A stretch of DNA of 63,709 nt from Candidatus Sumerlaeia bacterium (GCA_019634695.1 JAHCAW010000020.1:1-63709); one strand, 5' to 3'; shown: positions 24,701 to 32,657, numbered from the stretch's first letter. Numbers and translations are program-made. Notes: generated from the sequence alone by a model not told the origin.

Positions 24701-25104
24701 ACAACACGGCCATCGCGACGCTGATGGAGTTGAGCAACGCGCTGCGCGCCGCCGAAGCGACCAGTCGCTTCGCCCGCGAGGCCTTCTGCACGATGCTGGC
24801 ACCCTTCGCGCCGCACCTCGCCGAGGAGCTCTGGCACGATGCCCTCGGCCACACGACGAGCGTCTTCGAGGCCCGCTGGCCCGAGTACAACGAGGCCCTG
24901 ACGGTTCTTGACGAGATCGAGGTCCCGATTCAGGTGAACGGCAAGGTGCGCGACAAGGTGGTCGTGCCGCGCGAGGCCGACGCCGCCGCCCTCGAGGCCG
25001 CGGCCCGTGCCAGCACCGGCGTGCAGCGGGCGCTCGAGCAGGGCGGCGAAATCCGCAAGGTGATCGTCGTCCCGGGCCGGCTCGTAAACGTCATTGTAAA
25101 ATAA
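21790..25104 (+). CDS. leuS: Leucyl-tRNA synthetase with an in-frame HUH/Y1 transposase inside its editing domain
   Basis: A continuous 1104-codon frame; ordinary bacterial LeuRS has about 810-880 residues. The N-terminal part has the HIGH-type PYPSAEGLHVGN motif, a zinc-binding FCPACG segment and the CP1 threonine-rich TTRPDTLFGATF. The CP1 domain then breaks at about residue 294. After about 257 foreign residues it resumes at KTGVDIGARAVNPVTGQEIP and the editing-site block GYGTGAIMAVPSGDHRDFEFA. KMSKS is intact (GSKMSKSKGN), as are the anticodon-binding and C-terminal domains (VPIQVNGKVRDKVVVP). The start ATG follows a weak GAAGGAA. The insert is a complete REP-associated transposase (separate entry). 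About ten to fifteen native residues of the CP1 loop, compared with E. coli LeuRS, seem absent at the junction. The gene has no frameshift or stop, so a fused product is predicted unless the insert is removed. Confidence 0.95.
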   Translation: MTERIYDPVQVENRWQRFWREHRTNEIDLAAAKNPYYVLMMFPYPSAEGLHVGNVYAFTGADIQGRYRRLRGHDVFEPIGFDAFGIHSENFAMKINRHPRELIPSNIRNFTRQLEMMGFMFDWRRTVDTTTPEYYKWTQWVFLQLYKAGLAYRDEKEVNFCPACGTVIADEQVNPDGTCERHGDTAVERRRMPCWFFRITEFADRLVDNHAWLDWSDTTKIAQLNWIGRSEGAEVDFRVAGSDQTIRVFTTRPDTLFGATFMVLSPEHPLVDTIAAPDKKAAIAAYRAGAAGALNCGSGVPPESSQPQPSQQAPATPPNHAEALDAELVADALGASLGVHEDVEKRIGAFLPHWTQGSAIYSVTFRLADSIPADALRLYVAEREDILKTAQASKRPLSQDEQRRLAVLYSTKIEAALDRGAGECLLKDDEVAGVVADALRHFDGERYRLLAWCVMPNHVHVIFEPSAGNDLAAILHSWKSFTAHRINRLLGREGSVWQAEYFDHIVRNETALLRAAAYVWSNPDKARLKDWKWRWTTGPAELGRDARATVNGAPAGKQKTGVDIGARAVNPVTGQEIPIFIADYVLMGYGTGAIMAVPSGDHRDFEFAQRFGLRVQSIISPDVRQVAREDYSGIEFIDGKVDSDAERERLRLAVEAGEAAWSGPGTLINSANSEISLNGLPKDEAIAAITRWLEAKGLGHAKRQYRLRDWGISRQRYWGPPIPIVYDEAGNAHPVPEDQLPVLLPDTDDFRPKGDGRGPLASIPEWVNVEIDGKRYRRETDVMDNFLDSAWYYLRYISSDDDARAYDPALIDKWLPVDIYIGGNEHAVLHLLYTRFVCMALEKAGALAMGQRPEMRDGAEPFRKFRAHGLLIKDGSKMSKSKGNIVNPDEFVAQYGGDTLRTYLMFLGPYTHGGDFRDKDIMGVRRFFNRVYDWYFGEQQIVEDAQLPKELRVKLHQSIRKCGADIEALSYNTAIATLMELSNALRAAEATSRFAREAFCTMLAPFAPHLAEELWHDALGHTTSVFEARWPEYNEALTVLDEIEVPIQVNGKVRDKVVVPREADAAALEAAARASTGVQRALEQGGEIRKVIVVPGRLVNVIVK
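22670..22699 (+). repeat. Left terminal inverted repeat of the leuS insert
   Basis: It begins TTAACTGTGG and continues into a perfect 8-bp hairpin, CTCGGGCG (22680-22687), loop TCC, CGCCCGAG (22691-22698). The whole 30 bases match the reverse complement of 23412-23441 with one difference in the loop. Confidence 0.9.
23412..23441 (-). repeat. Right terminal inverted repeat of the leuS insert
   Basis: It carries CTCGGGCG (23413-23420), loop AGA, CGCCCGAG (23424-23431), then CCACAGTTAA. It is the inverted partner of 22670-22699. Both ends can fold on their own as single strands, the form that HUH transposases recognise. Confidence 0.9.
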
Positions 25105-25282
25105 TCTCGGGGCGCGTCACCACACGCTCCGGGGACCACCCAGAAGCACCGAATACGACTTCGGCGAAGACGCAGCACGATTCGATCCGTGCTCGCGCTG
25201 GCAGCGGCCGGTGAAACGGTCGCTTGAGCCACCTCGAGTTGCCGGACAGCCGTCATCGGTTTCCCGGAACGGGATGACGCGG

Positions 25283-26197
25283 TCAGTCTGTCCCGGGCGG
25301 CCGACACATCAGGTGCATCGTTTCGAACTGCCCGGCGATGTTGCAGTTGTTGACCAGCGTGCCGGTGAGCACATAGCCCGCGTGGTGGAAGGTGCGCAGC
25401 ATCCCGAACGACAACGCGCGCGCGATGGTGTAGTGGCAGCGCACGCCGAAGCGCTCGCGGGCGTCGTGCTCGAGCGCGCGCAGGATGAACAGGGCCAGAC
25501 CCTTGCCGCGTTCGCTGGGCAGGGCGGCGAAGTCGGTCATCTCGGAGTTCCGATACTTCAGATTCGTCTCGGCGCTGGCAGCGGCAACGAGACGGCCCGC
25601 CTCGTTGCGCACGAGGCGATAGGCGATGTGGGTGCTCGCGGTGGCGCGCAGGTAGTCCGGGTCGTCGATCGGATAGGGGTAGGTCGGAAAGACCTCGCGA
25701 TAGAGTGCGGCGAGTTCCTCGGCATCGGCGTCGGTGAACAGGGCGGTGGTGTAGCCATCGGGAAGGTGCGTGGCCGGCTTGGCGCCCTCGCCGGCTAGCG
25801 CGGCGGCAAGGATCTGCTCCTCCTGCTCGCGGTGGGGCCGGAAGCGGCGCTCCTCACTCAGGAAGCAGGTCATCGACGCCGCATCGACTCCTTTGTAGTA
25901 TCCCAGGATATGGCCTTCGCATTCGAAGCCGGCGGCCTCGAGGGCATCGCGGTCGGTCGCCGGGGCCTTGGTCCAGACCTTGCCGTAGCCGTTGCGGCGG
26001 GCCAGGGCCAGGAGGTCGGCCGTCAGGGCATCGAGGTCCCGGGCCTGATAGGTGAGGACCTGGATGCGCTCGTTGATGGGGCTGAGCAGGAGTTCGGCCT
26101 CGTAGGCGCCCGGGCGCTCGATCCGGTGCTCGAACCCGTAAGGTGTCGGGAGTTGGACGGTGCTTCCGTCCTGCAGGATGACGGGCCAGGAGGGCAT
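25283..26197 (-). CDS. ablB: Putative beta-lysine N6-acetyltransferase
   Basis: A 304-aa GNAT protein with features of AblB, which acetylates beta-lysine to the osmolyte N6-acetyl-beta-lysine. Visible hallmarks are YKGVDAASM, VFPTYPYPIDDPDYL, the acetyl-CoA region with SEMTDFAALPSERGKGLALF, YTIARALSFGM, and the C-terminal GTLVNNCNIAGQFETM. The ATG at 26197 follows GAGG. The partner gene ablA (lysine 2,3-aminomutase) is not in the window. The family match is by remembered motif pattern, so a related GNAT activity is possible. Confidence 0.8.
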   Translation of the reverse strand: MPSWPVILQDGSTVQLPTPYGFEHRIERPGAYEAELLLSPINERIQVLTYQARDLDALTADLLALARRNGYGKVWTKAPATDRDALEAAGFECEGHILGYYKGVDAASMTCFLSEERRFRPHREQEEQILAAALAGEGAKPATHLPDGYTTALFTDADAEELAALYREVFPTYPYPIDDPDYLRATASTHIAYRLVRNEAGRLVAAASAETNLKYRNSEMTDFAALPSERGKGLALFILRALEHDARERFGVRCHYTIARALSFGMLRTFHHAGYVLTGTLVNNCNIAGQFETMHLMCRPPGTD

Positions 26198-26347
26198 GGG
26201 ACCTCGGGGGGGGCGTGAAAACTGGAGGCGCGGCGGGTTCCCCGGGGGATTCTTACGGCTTGCCACCGCGCTTTTCGGACGCTACAAGGGCGAAACAGAG
26301 GTGGACAACCGATATTCCCGGGCTTCGGTCCGCGCGAGGTGCGTATC

Positions 26348-27499
26348 GTGAAATGGCGTATCATGGTCGTGGACGATGAGGAGGACGTGCGGGCGGTGCT
26401 GCGTGGTACTCTGGGCGAGAAGTATGAGGTCGTCGAGGCTCAGGACGGCTTGGACGCCATCGAGAAACTCGAGCGCTACGAGCCCGACTTCATCTGCATG
26501 GACGTGATGATGCCGATGATGGACGGCTTCGAATGTTGTGCCGCCATCCGTCGCAGCAAGAAGTTCTCCGACGTGCCGGTCATGTTCCTGACCGCCCTGG
26601 GTGACAAGGACAGCATCATCAAGGGCTATGGCCGCGGGGCGAACCTGTACCTGACGAAGCCCTTCGACCCGGAACGCCTGCTCAAGAACATCGAGGTGCA
26701 CTTCACCGGCAGCGGCGGACAGCCTCATCCCAAGCGGCTGTCGATGGCGCAGATTCGCGAGATCGAGGAAAAGGGCATCGCTCCCATCGCGCCCGGCACC
26801 GTCGGCGAGCCCGGCGACACGGTGAAACTCGCACCGATCAGCCCCCCGAGCCAGCAGCAGGTGCGCAAGGCCACCCTGCCGCGCATCATGGTTGTGGACG
26901 ACGAACCCGACGTCGTCACGATGGTATCGCACACAATCGGCCTGCAGGCCGAGATTGTCTCGGCCAACGACGGCATCCAGGCCATCGAGCGCCTGGTGCG
27001 CTACCAACCCGACATGATGATCATCGACATCATGATCCCGCGCATGAGCGGCTTCCAACTCTGCCAGTCGCTGCGCTCCAACCGCGCGTTCAAGGACCTG
27101 CCGATTCTGGTTTGCTCGGCGCGGTGCTCGGATCGCGACCGGCAGTTCGCGCTGCGCGTGGGTGCCAACGACTTTCTTGCCAAGCCGTTCACGCCGACCG
27201 AACTGATGGCCAAGTTCAACGCCCTCGTCAACACGCCGGGCTTCCGCATCCGTCCCAAAGCCGTCGTGATCGAGGACATCCGCCGCGTCGAGGCGACCGA
27301 TCAGGAGGAGGATGTCTTCCAGGATCCAGCGAAGGATGCCCGGGGCGACGTGCCCCGCACGCCGGCGGGTCGGCCCAAGACGACTCAGGAGGTCGTCGGC
27401 GACTTCCTCACCGACCAGAAGAAGAAGGAAGTGGAGGAAGCCGCGGTCGACGAAGAGGACAAGAGCAAGCGCCGGCTGTTCCGCTTCGGCAAGAAGTAG
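26348..27499 (+). CDS. Tandem receiver-domain protein
   Basis: A 383-aa protein with two complete CheY-like receivers and no output domain. The first is at about 3-120 (phospho Asp52 in CMDVMMPMMDGF, Lys in YLTKPF). The second is at about 178-295 (Asp227 in IIDIMIPRMSGF, Lys in FLAKPF). They are joined by a Pro-rich linker. The tail is acidic then very basic (EEDKSKRRLFRFGKK). A GTG at 26348 with GAGG eight bases before it was chosen; a GTG at 26339 is possible. It probably acts through protein contacts, for example in a phosphorelay. No kinase is adjacent. Confidence 0.88.
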   Translation: MKWRIMVVDDEEDVRAVLRGTLGEKYEVVEAQDGLDAIEKLERYEPDFICMDVMMPMMDGFECCAAIRRSKKFSDVPVMFLTALGDKDSIIKGYGRGANLYLTKPFDPERLLKNIEVHFTGSGGQPHPKRLSMAQIREIEEKGIAPIAPGTVGEPGDTVKLAPISPPSQQQVRKATLPRIMVVDDEPDVVTMVSHTIGLQAEIVSANDGIQAIERLVRYQPDMMIIDIMIPRMSGFQLCQSLRSNRAFKDLPILVCSARCSDRDRQFALRVGANDFLAKPFTPTELMAKFNALVNTPGFRIRPKAVVIEDIRRVEATDQEEDVFQDPAKDARGDVPRTPAGRPKTTQEVVGDFLTDQKKKEVEEAAVDEEDKSKRRLFRFGKK

Positions 27500-27510
27500 G
27501 ACGGCGTCGC

Positions 27511-28368
27511 ATGACTGTCGGGCCGCCCGAGCGCTCCCGAGGCGCGCGCGTCCGTCGCGGCGCGGGTTGGGTGCCTTGGGCTGTGCGCATGCGGCTTGCC
27601 GCCAACCGGACACTCGACTGGTTTCTGCCTCAGGCCTGCCTGTGCTGCCACTGCCCGGTCGATCCGAAGCGTAACGACTTCCTCTGCCAGCGCTGCCGCT
27701 CCGACGTGCGGGTGCTGCCTCCGCCCGGGTGCGGATGCGGGCGCGGCGAGCCGCCGAGCCCCGAAGAGCGCGACTCCTGCGATCTCTGTCGCGAGTTGCC
27801 CGTCGGCATGGCCACCGTGCGCTCGGCGTTCCCCTATGCCGGCGTGGCGGGCGACATCGTGCGCACGCTGAAGTACCGCCACCGCATCGAGGCGGGCGAG
27901 GCGCTGGCGCGCCTGACGCTCGGGGCGTTGTCGGGGCACCTGACGGCGCTGCGCGACCGCCGCGGCTTGGACCTTGTGGTCGCCGTCCCGATGCACTGGT
28001 GGCGCCAACTGAGGCGCGGGGCGAACCAGGCCGAGTGCATCGCCCGGCCGCTGGCGGACCTGCTCGGGATCGGCTTCGACGCCGAGGCCATCCGGCGCGC
28101 GCGGCACACGCCACCCCAGGCGCGGCGGGCCAAGGCCAGCGAGCGGCTGGGCAACGTCGCCGGTGCCTTCGCCGTGCCGGACCCGCGCCGCGTGGCCGGC
28201 CGGACGATACTGCTGGTCGATGACGTGATGACCACCGGGGCGACGATGGCGACCTGCGCGTCGGAACTGGCCCGGGCCGGCGCGCGCGAGGTGCATGCCC
28301 TGACCGTGACGCGCGCGGGGGTCGGCGGCGCGCCGGTGCCGATGGAGGATATCGTTCCGATGGGCTGA
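27511..28368 (+). CDS. comF: ComF-family phosphoribosyltransferase-like protein
   Basis: A 285-aa protein with an N-terminal double zinc ribbon (CLCCHCPV...CQRC, then a second Cys cluster CGCGRGE...CDLC) and a C-terminal PRTase fold. The PRPP loop is ILLVDDVMTTGATM and the fold also shows VVAVPMHWWRQLRRGANQAE. ComF proteins act in DNA uptake during transformation in several bacteria, though many homologues have unknown roles. It starts 11 bases after the tandem receiver gene and is probably co-transcribed with it. A structured spacer separates it from purD. Confidence 0.92.
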   Translation: MTVGPPERSRGARVRRGAGWVPWAVRMRLAANRTLDWFLPQACLCCHCPVDPKRNDFLCQRCRSDVRVLPPPGCGCGRGEPPSPEERDSCDLCRELPVGMATVRSAFPYAGVAGDIVRTLKYRHRIEAGEALARLTLGALSGHLTALRDRRGLDLVVAVPMHWWRQLRRGANQAECIARPLADLLGIGFDAEAIRRARHTPPQARRAKASERLGNVAGAFAVPDPRRVAGRTILLVDDVMTTGATMATCASELARAGAREVHALTVTRAGVGGAPVPMEDIVPMG

Positions 28369-28385
28369 CCGGGTCATTGGGGTTG

Positions 28386-28439
28386 CCCTGTGGGGTTCCG
28401 GCGCCGGAAGTGCGGAGGCAATTCCGCATGGGCACAGGG
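28386..28439 (+). promoter_or_regulatory. Predicted three-way-junction RNA in the purD leader
   Basis: The closing stem CCCTGTG (28386-28392) pairs with CACAGGG (28433-28439). It encloses two hairpins: the palindrome TTCCGGCGCCGGAA (28396-28409) and TGCGGA/TCCGCA (28411-28416 with 28423-28428). The purD GGAG ribosome site follows directly. It could be a cis-regulator or a mobile palindrome pair; it lacks the look of the known purine aptamer. Confidence 0.45.
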
Positions 28440-28449
28440 GGGAGCCGCT

Positions 28450-29766
28450 TTGAAGGTTCTGCTGGTGGGCAACGGCGGGCGCGAGCACGCCATGGCGTGG
28501 CGCCTGCGCCGGTCGGCGTCGGTGACGCGGGTGATCTGTCCGAACGGGAATCCGGGCATCGCGCGCGAGGCCGAAACGCCGCGCGTGGAGCTGCCGTCGG
28601 TCGAGCACTGGGCCGACTATGCGATCAAGATGGGCGTGGACCTGGTCGCGGTCGGGCCCGAGGCGCCGCTGGCGGACGGGCTCGCCGATGCCTGCAAGGC
28701 GCGTGGCGTGCCGGTGTTCGGCCCCTGCCGTGCGGGCGCCCGCCTCGAAGCGAGCAAGGCTTTTGCCAAAGAGATCATGGCCGCGGCCGGGATCCCGACG
28801 GCACACACCGGCGTGTTCGACGACTACGACCGCGCGCGCGACTTTGCCCGCGGCCTCGGGCTGCCCATCGTCGTCAAGGCGGACGGACTGGCCGCCGGCA
28901 AGGGAGTCGCCATCTGCGAGACCGCCGAGCAGCTCGACCAGGCGCTGCACGAGAACCTGCGCGCGGGGCGCTTCGGCGACGCCAGCCGCACCGTCGTCAT
29001 CGAGGAGTTCCTCGTCGGCGAGGAGGCGTCGATCCTGGCCGTCACGGACGGCCAGGAGGTCTTCCCGCTCGTGCCGGCGCAGGACCACAAGCGCGTCTTC
29101 GACGACGACCGGGGCCCGAACACCGGGGGCATGGGCGCCTATGCGCCGGCGCCGGTCGTGTCCGACGAGGTGATGGGCGCCGCGTTGGGCGAGGTGCTGC
29201 GCCCGGCCGTGCGCGAGCTGGCCAACCGCGGCATCGTCTACCGCGGGGTGCTCTACGCGGGCCTCATGCTGACGAACGACGGGCTGCGCGTGCTCGAGTT
29301 CAACTGCCGCTTCGGCGACCCGGAGACGCAGGTGGTGCTGCCGCTGATGGAAGGCGACCTGGGCGAGTTGATGCTGGCCTGCTGCGAGGGACGGTTGCGT
29401 GCGATGGTGGCGCCGTCGTCGCCGGCGGCCGCAGGGGCGCCGACCGTGGCCGTGCGACCGGACCATGCGGTGTGCGTGGTGCTCGCCTCGGGCGGATACC
29501 CGGATGCCTACGAGACCGGCAAACCGATCCACGGGCTGGATGCCGAGGAGCCGGACAGCGTGGTGTTCCACGCCGGGACGACGGCGGGGCCGGACGGCAC
29601 GGTGCTGACGGCCGGGGGCCGGGTGCTCGGATTGACAGCATGGGGGCCGACGCTGGAGGCTGCCCATGCGCGTGCCTATCGTCTGGCCGACAGGATTTCG
29701 TTCGACAAGTGCCACTTCCGCCGCGACATCGCGGCCCGAGCCTTTGGCCGAAGGAGACCCGCATGA
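28450..29766 (+). CDS. purD: Phosphoribosylamine-glycine ligase (GAR synthetase)
   Basis: A 438-aa ATP-grasp enzyme of purine synthesis that joins glycine to 5-phosphoribosylamine. It has the N-terminal VLLVGNGGREHAMAW, GVDLVAVGPEAPLADGL, the ATP-grasp segment IVVKADGLAAGKGV, NTGGMGAYAP, and the metal/ATP site VLEFNCRFGDPETQ. The TTG at 28450, with GGAG five bases before it, gives the normal N-terminus; a longer frame adds an unconserved Arg/Gly segment. The stop overlaps pyrR by four bases. Confidence 0.96.
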   Translation: MKVLLVGNGGREHAMAWRLRRSASVTRVICPNGNPGIAREAETPRVELPSVEHWADYAIKMGVDLVAVGPEAPLADGLADACKARGVPVFGPCRAGARLEASKAFAKEIMAAAGIPTAHTGVFDDYDRARDFARGLGLPIVVKADGLAAGKGVAICETAEQLDQALHENLRAGRFGDASRTVVIEEFLVGEEASILAVTDGQEVFPLVPAQDHKRVFDDDRGPNTGGMGAYAPAPVVSDEVMGAALGEVLRPAVRELANRGIVYRGVLYAGLMLTNDGLRVLEFNCRFGDPETQVVLPLMEGDLGELMLACCEGRLRAMVAPSSPAAAGAPTVAVRPDHAVCVVLASGGYPDAYETGKPIHGLDAEEPDSVVFHAGTTAGPDGTVLTAGGRVLGLTAWGPTLEAAHARAYRLADRISFDKCHFRRDIAARAFGRRRPA

Positions 29767-30371
29767 GCCCCGCCGCCGGTAAGAAGGCCGCCCGCAAGAA
29801 GGCCACCGATTCCACCCCGCGTCCGCGCAAGACCCCGAAGGTCGAGGTCTTCCTCGACGCGAGCGAGATCGCCCGCGCGCTGGATCGCATCAAGACGGCG
29901 ATCCGTCGCGAGTTCCCCGATCCGTCGCGCCTGGTGCTGCTGGGCGTGCGCACCCGAGGCGTGCCGCTCGCCGATCGCCTCGGCGAGGCGCTCGGCCGCC
30001 TCTACGGCTGCGAGATTCCCCGCGGCATGCTCGACATCACGCTCTACCGCGACGACCTCTCGACGCTCGACTACCAGCCGATGGTGCGCGATTCCGAGAT
30101 TCCGTTCGACATCACCGGCGCGCACATCGTGCTCGTCGACGACGTGCTGTTCACCGGTCGGACGGTGCGCGCGGCGCTCGACGAGATCATCGACTTCGGA
30201 CGGCCCAGCCTCGTGCGCCTCGCCGTGCTCGTCGATCGCGGTGGACGCGAGTATCCGATCCAGGCCGACTACGTCGGCAAGGCGATCGAGTTGTCGGAAA
30301 GCCAGTTCGTGCGCGTGCAACTCGCCGAGGTGGACGGCAAGGACGAGGTCCTGCTGCTCGACAGGAAATAG
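29763..30371 (+). CDS. pyrR: Bifunctional pyr operon regulator / uracil phosphoribosyltransferase
   Basis: A 202-aa PRTase with the PyrR pattern: LVLLGVRTRGVPLADRL, DITLYRDDLS, the PRPP loop IVLVDDVLFTGRTVRAALDE, and LVDRGGREYPIQADYVGK. PyrR binds pyr mRNA leaders to cause attenuation and can form UMP from uracil. An unusual Lys/Ala/Pro-rich extension of about 28 residues precedes the core. The ATG follows a strong AAGGAG inside the purD end (ATGA overlap). No pyr biosynthetic gene is in the window. Confidence 0.93.
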   Translation: MSPAAGKKAARKKATDSTPRPRKTPKVEVFLDASEIARALDRIKTAIRREFPDPSRLVLLGVRTRGVPLADRLGEALGRLYGCEIPRGMLDITLYRDDLSTLDYQPMVRDSEIPFDITGAHIVLVDDVLFTGRTVRAALDEIIDFGRPSLVRLAVLVDRGGREYPIQADYVGKAIELSESQFVRVQLAEVDGKDEVLLLDRK

Positions 30372-30380
30372 GAGACGACC

Positions 30381-31352
30381 ATGAAGTTCTGCACGGCGGT
30401 CATGGCGCTGACGCTGCCCCTGCTGGCGGCATGCGCACACCGAAACGCGAGCCCCGCGCCGATGACGATTCAACCGATGGTCGAAAGCAGCCTCGAGGGC
30501 TTCGGCGGCTTCCGGCCGCTGCCGCCCGAGGATCCGGCGCTCAACGCCCGACTGGCCGCGTTGGTCGCGGAGGTCGGTCTGGCCGAACCGACCCGGTTGG
30601 ACGACGGCACCGAGGAGCGCTCGTCGATCTGCGTGGTCGATCTGCGCGATCCGCTGCGTCCGCGCGTGGCGGGCTGGAATGCCGAGGCGTTCGTCTACCC
30701 CGCCAGCAGCTACAAGCTCTATGTGCTCGGCGAGGCGATCCGCCAGGTCGGCGTCGGCACGCTGGACCTGCAGAACCGGCACGTCGTGGCCGAGCATAAC
30801 GTGCGCGCCGGCTCGCGGCTGGCCGCCAACGAGGAGCCCACGCTGTCCGAGGTCCTGCGCCTGATGATGATGTACTCGGACAACACGGCGGCCAACGTGG
30901 CGATCGACATCGTCGACCGCGAGAACGCCACGGCGCTGATGCACGCGATGGGTTGTCAGGGCTCGGAGATCACGCGCAAGTACCTGCCGCGCACGAGCGA
31001 GGACCCGGGATACGTGGACGCGCGCGGCACCGTGTCGAGCGCCCGCCACTTTGCGACGTTCATCTACGCCGTCGAAAACGGCTGCATCGGCGGCGGCAAG
31101 GGCCGCGGCCTCATCAAGGGATACATGAGCACCGTCATCCCGGCGCAGGAGCGCTTCGGCCCCGGCCTGCCCGCCTCGGCCACCATCTACGCCAAAGGCG
31201 GATGGTGGAGCACCTACACCTCGCAGGCCAGCCTCATCGAGGACGGCGAGACGAAGTACATCCTGTGCGTGCTGACCGCGCAGCGCAGCAATGACGCTTC
31301 GCCCCGCATGGCCGAACTCGCCCGCGGCGTGCACGCGTGGATGTCCGAGTAA
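30381..31352 (+). CDS. Class A beta-lactamase-fold serine hydrolase lipoprotein
   Basis: A 323-aa lipoprotein (lipobox LLAAC, Cys18). The active-site motifs of penicillin-interacting serine enzymes are complete: S109-S-Y-K112 (SxxK), S166-D-N168, and K272-G-G. Overall spacing fits class A beta-lactamases. In the omega-loop region, however, I see RTSEDPGYVDARG rather than ExxLN, so the deacylating Glu may be absent. That would favour a PBP-like or peptidase role over resistance. GGAG precedes the ATG; it is the last gene of the comF-purD-pyrR run. It meets the SGNH gene tail to tail with no spacer. Confidence 0.85.
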   Translation: MKFCTAVMALTLPLLAACAHRNASPAPMTIQPMVESSLEGFGGFRPLPPEDPALNARLAALVAEVGLAEPTRLDDGTEERSSICVVDLRDPLRPRVAGWNAEAFVYPASSYKLYVLGEAIRQVGVGTLDLQNRHVVAEHNVRAGSRLAANEEPTLSEVLRLMMMYSDNTAANVAIDIVDRENATALMHAMGCQGSEITRKYLPRTSEDPGYVDARGTVSSARHFATFIYAVENGCIGGGKGRGLIKGYMSTVIPAQERFGPGLPASATIYAKGGWWSTYTSQASLIEDGETKYILCVLTAQRSNDASPRMAELARGVHAWMSE

Positions 31353-32657
31353 TCACCGCACGTCCCGCATCCACTGTGCAATCAGCTCGGCGCAGACCCG
31401 GCTGCCTTCGGCGTTGAAGTGATTGATGTCGAAGTACAGGGTTGCCGGGTCGCCGCCGCGGCGGGCGATTTCGGCGCCGAGCGGATCGAGAAGGTCCAGC
31501 ATCGGCAGCCCAAGGTCGTCGGCGATGCGGCGCATGCCGGCGTGAATTTCGACGTGTCCCGGATGGCGCGCGGCGAGGTCCGGCTCGAACTGGAAGCGAT
31601 ACGGAAACAGCACCAGGCGTAACGGCACACCGTGCGCCTCGAGCAGTTCCTTGGTCCCTTCGAGATAGCGACGCGCCAGCAGCAGTTGCTCGTCGCGGTG
31701 CGCGGGATCGTCGGCGAGCCGCCACGCGCATTCGAGCACCCAAGCCTCCTGCTCGGCCGGCGTGCGCGAGCGCTCGGACAGAGTCGCCAGTTCCCCGATG
31801 TTGAGCAGGCCGCTGTGGAATCGCACCCACCAACGGAGGCGATTGAACCGCGTCGGCGGCAACGGGCGCGCGCGCGGATCGGTCGGTGCATGGCTGAGCC
31901 GACGCCCGTGCGACCAACTCAGGTCGTTCAGGCAGATGCCGAGCAGCGCCTCGTCGGGCCCGAGAGCGAGCAGCTCGTGCGCGAAGTAGTGGTACTCCTG
32001 GAAGTCGTAGCCCAGAATGCTGGCGTTGAGCACCTCGACATCCCCGGGCACGAGGCGCTCGAGCTGCGCGGGGATGATCTCGTCGTCGTCGGTCGAGAAG
32101 CCGAAGAGGATGCTGTCGCCGAGCACAAGCAGGCGACGGGTGCCCGGCGCGGGACGGTCGGCGACTTCGCGCCAGCGCCATCCGCGCGAGTTGATCGTCG
32201 CCTGGCCCGTGGCAATGTCGCCACTCCAACCCGGGCGCAGGCGGAATCGCAGGAGCGAGTCCGGCACGACAAGGCGCGGCTCGTACCGAAAGCCGGCCGT
32301 CCAGAGACCAAGAACGCCATCGACCGTGAGCAGCATCACCAACGCCATGCCAAGCGACAGCACCCCGCCGACACGGGCAGGCCGCGCCGACAGCCAACGC
32401 CCGCCCGCGCCGCGCCCCAGCGCGATCCCCAGCCCGAGCGACACCAAGCCGAACACCACGAGCGCCGCCGCGTACACGCCGATCCGCTGCGCGTCGTACT
32501 CAAGAAATGCGTCCCCGCGCAGCAACCTGAGCACCCACGGGTTCACAATCAGGGCCAACGCCAACGCGAGCAGCCCCGGCGAGCAGGCCGCCAGCGCGGC
32601 GGCTCGGGCACTGAGGCGGGGCGATGTCGGGCGTGCGACGCCGTCGGCAGCAGACAT
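31353..32657 (-). CDS. Membrane-anchored SGNH/GDSL hydrolase
   Basis: A 434-aa protein with two or three N-terminal hydrophobic segments (to about residue 115) and an external SGNH domain. Its catalytic Ser block is LLVLGDSILFGFSTDDDE, the Asn/Gly block includes NASILGYDFQEYH and GICLNDLSW, and the final Asp-His pair is FDINHFNAEGSRV. Such proteins often remove or transfer acyl groups on envelope polysaccharides. The start is uncertain; ATG 32657 was chosen because the residues before it are low-complexity and overlap the divergent mazG promoter area. Confidence 0.8.
   Translation of the reverse strand: MSAADGVARPTSPRLSARAAALAACSPGLLALALALIVNPWVLRLLRGDAFLEYDAQRIGVYAAALVVFGLVSLGLGIALGRGAGGRWLSARPARVGGVLSLGMALVMLLTVDGVLGLWTAGFRYEPRLVVPDSLLRFRLRPGWSGDIATGQATINSRGWRWREVADRPAPGTRRLLVLGDSILFGFSTDDDEIIPAQLERLVPGDVEVLNASILGYDFQEYHYFAHELLALGPDEALLGICLNDLSWSHGRRLSHAPTDPRARPLPPTRFNRLRWWVRFHSGLLNIGELATLSERSRTPAEQEAWVLECAWRLADDPAHRDEQLLLARRYLEGTKELLEAHGVPLRLVLFPYRFQFEPDLAARHPGHVEIHAGMRRIADDLGLPMLDLLDPLGAEIARRGGDPATLYFDINHFNAEGSRVCAELIAQWMRDVR

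Noticed and set aside
28386..28439. Known purine riboswitch before purD
   Set aside because: The three-way shape is suggestive but the conserved junction and loop sequences of the purine aptamer are not seen.
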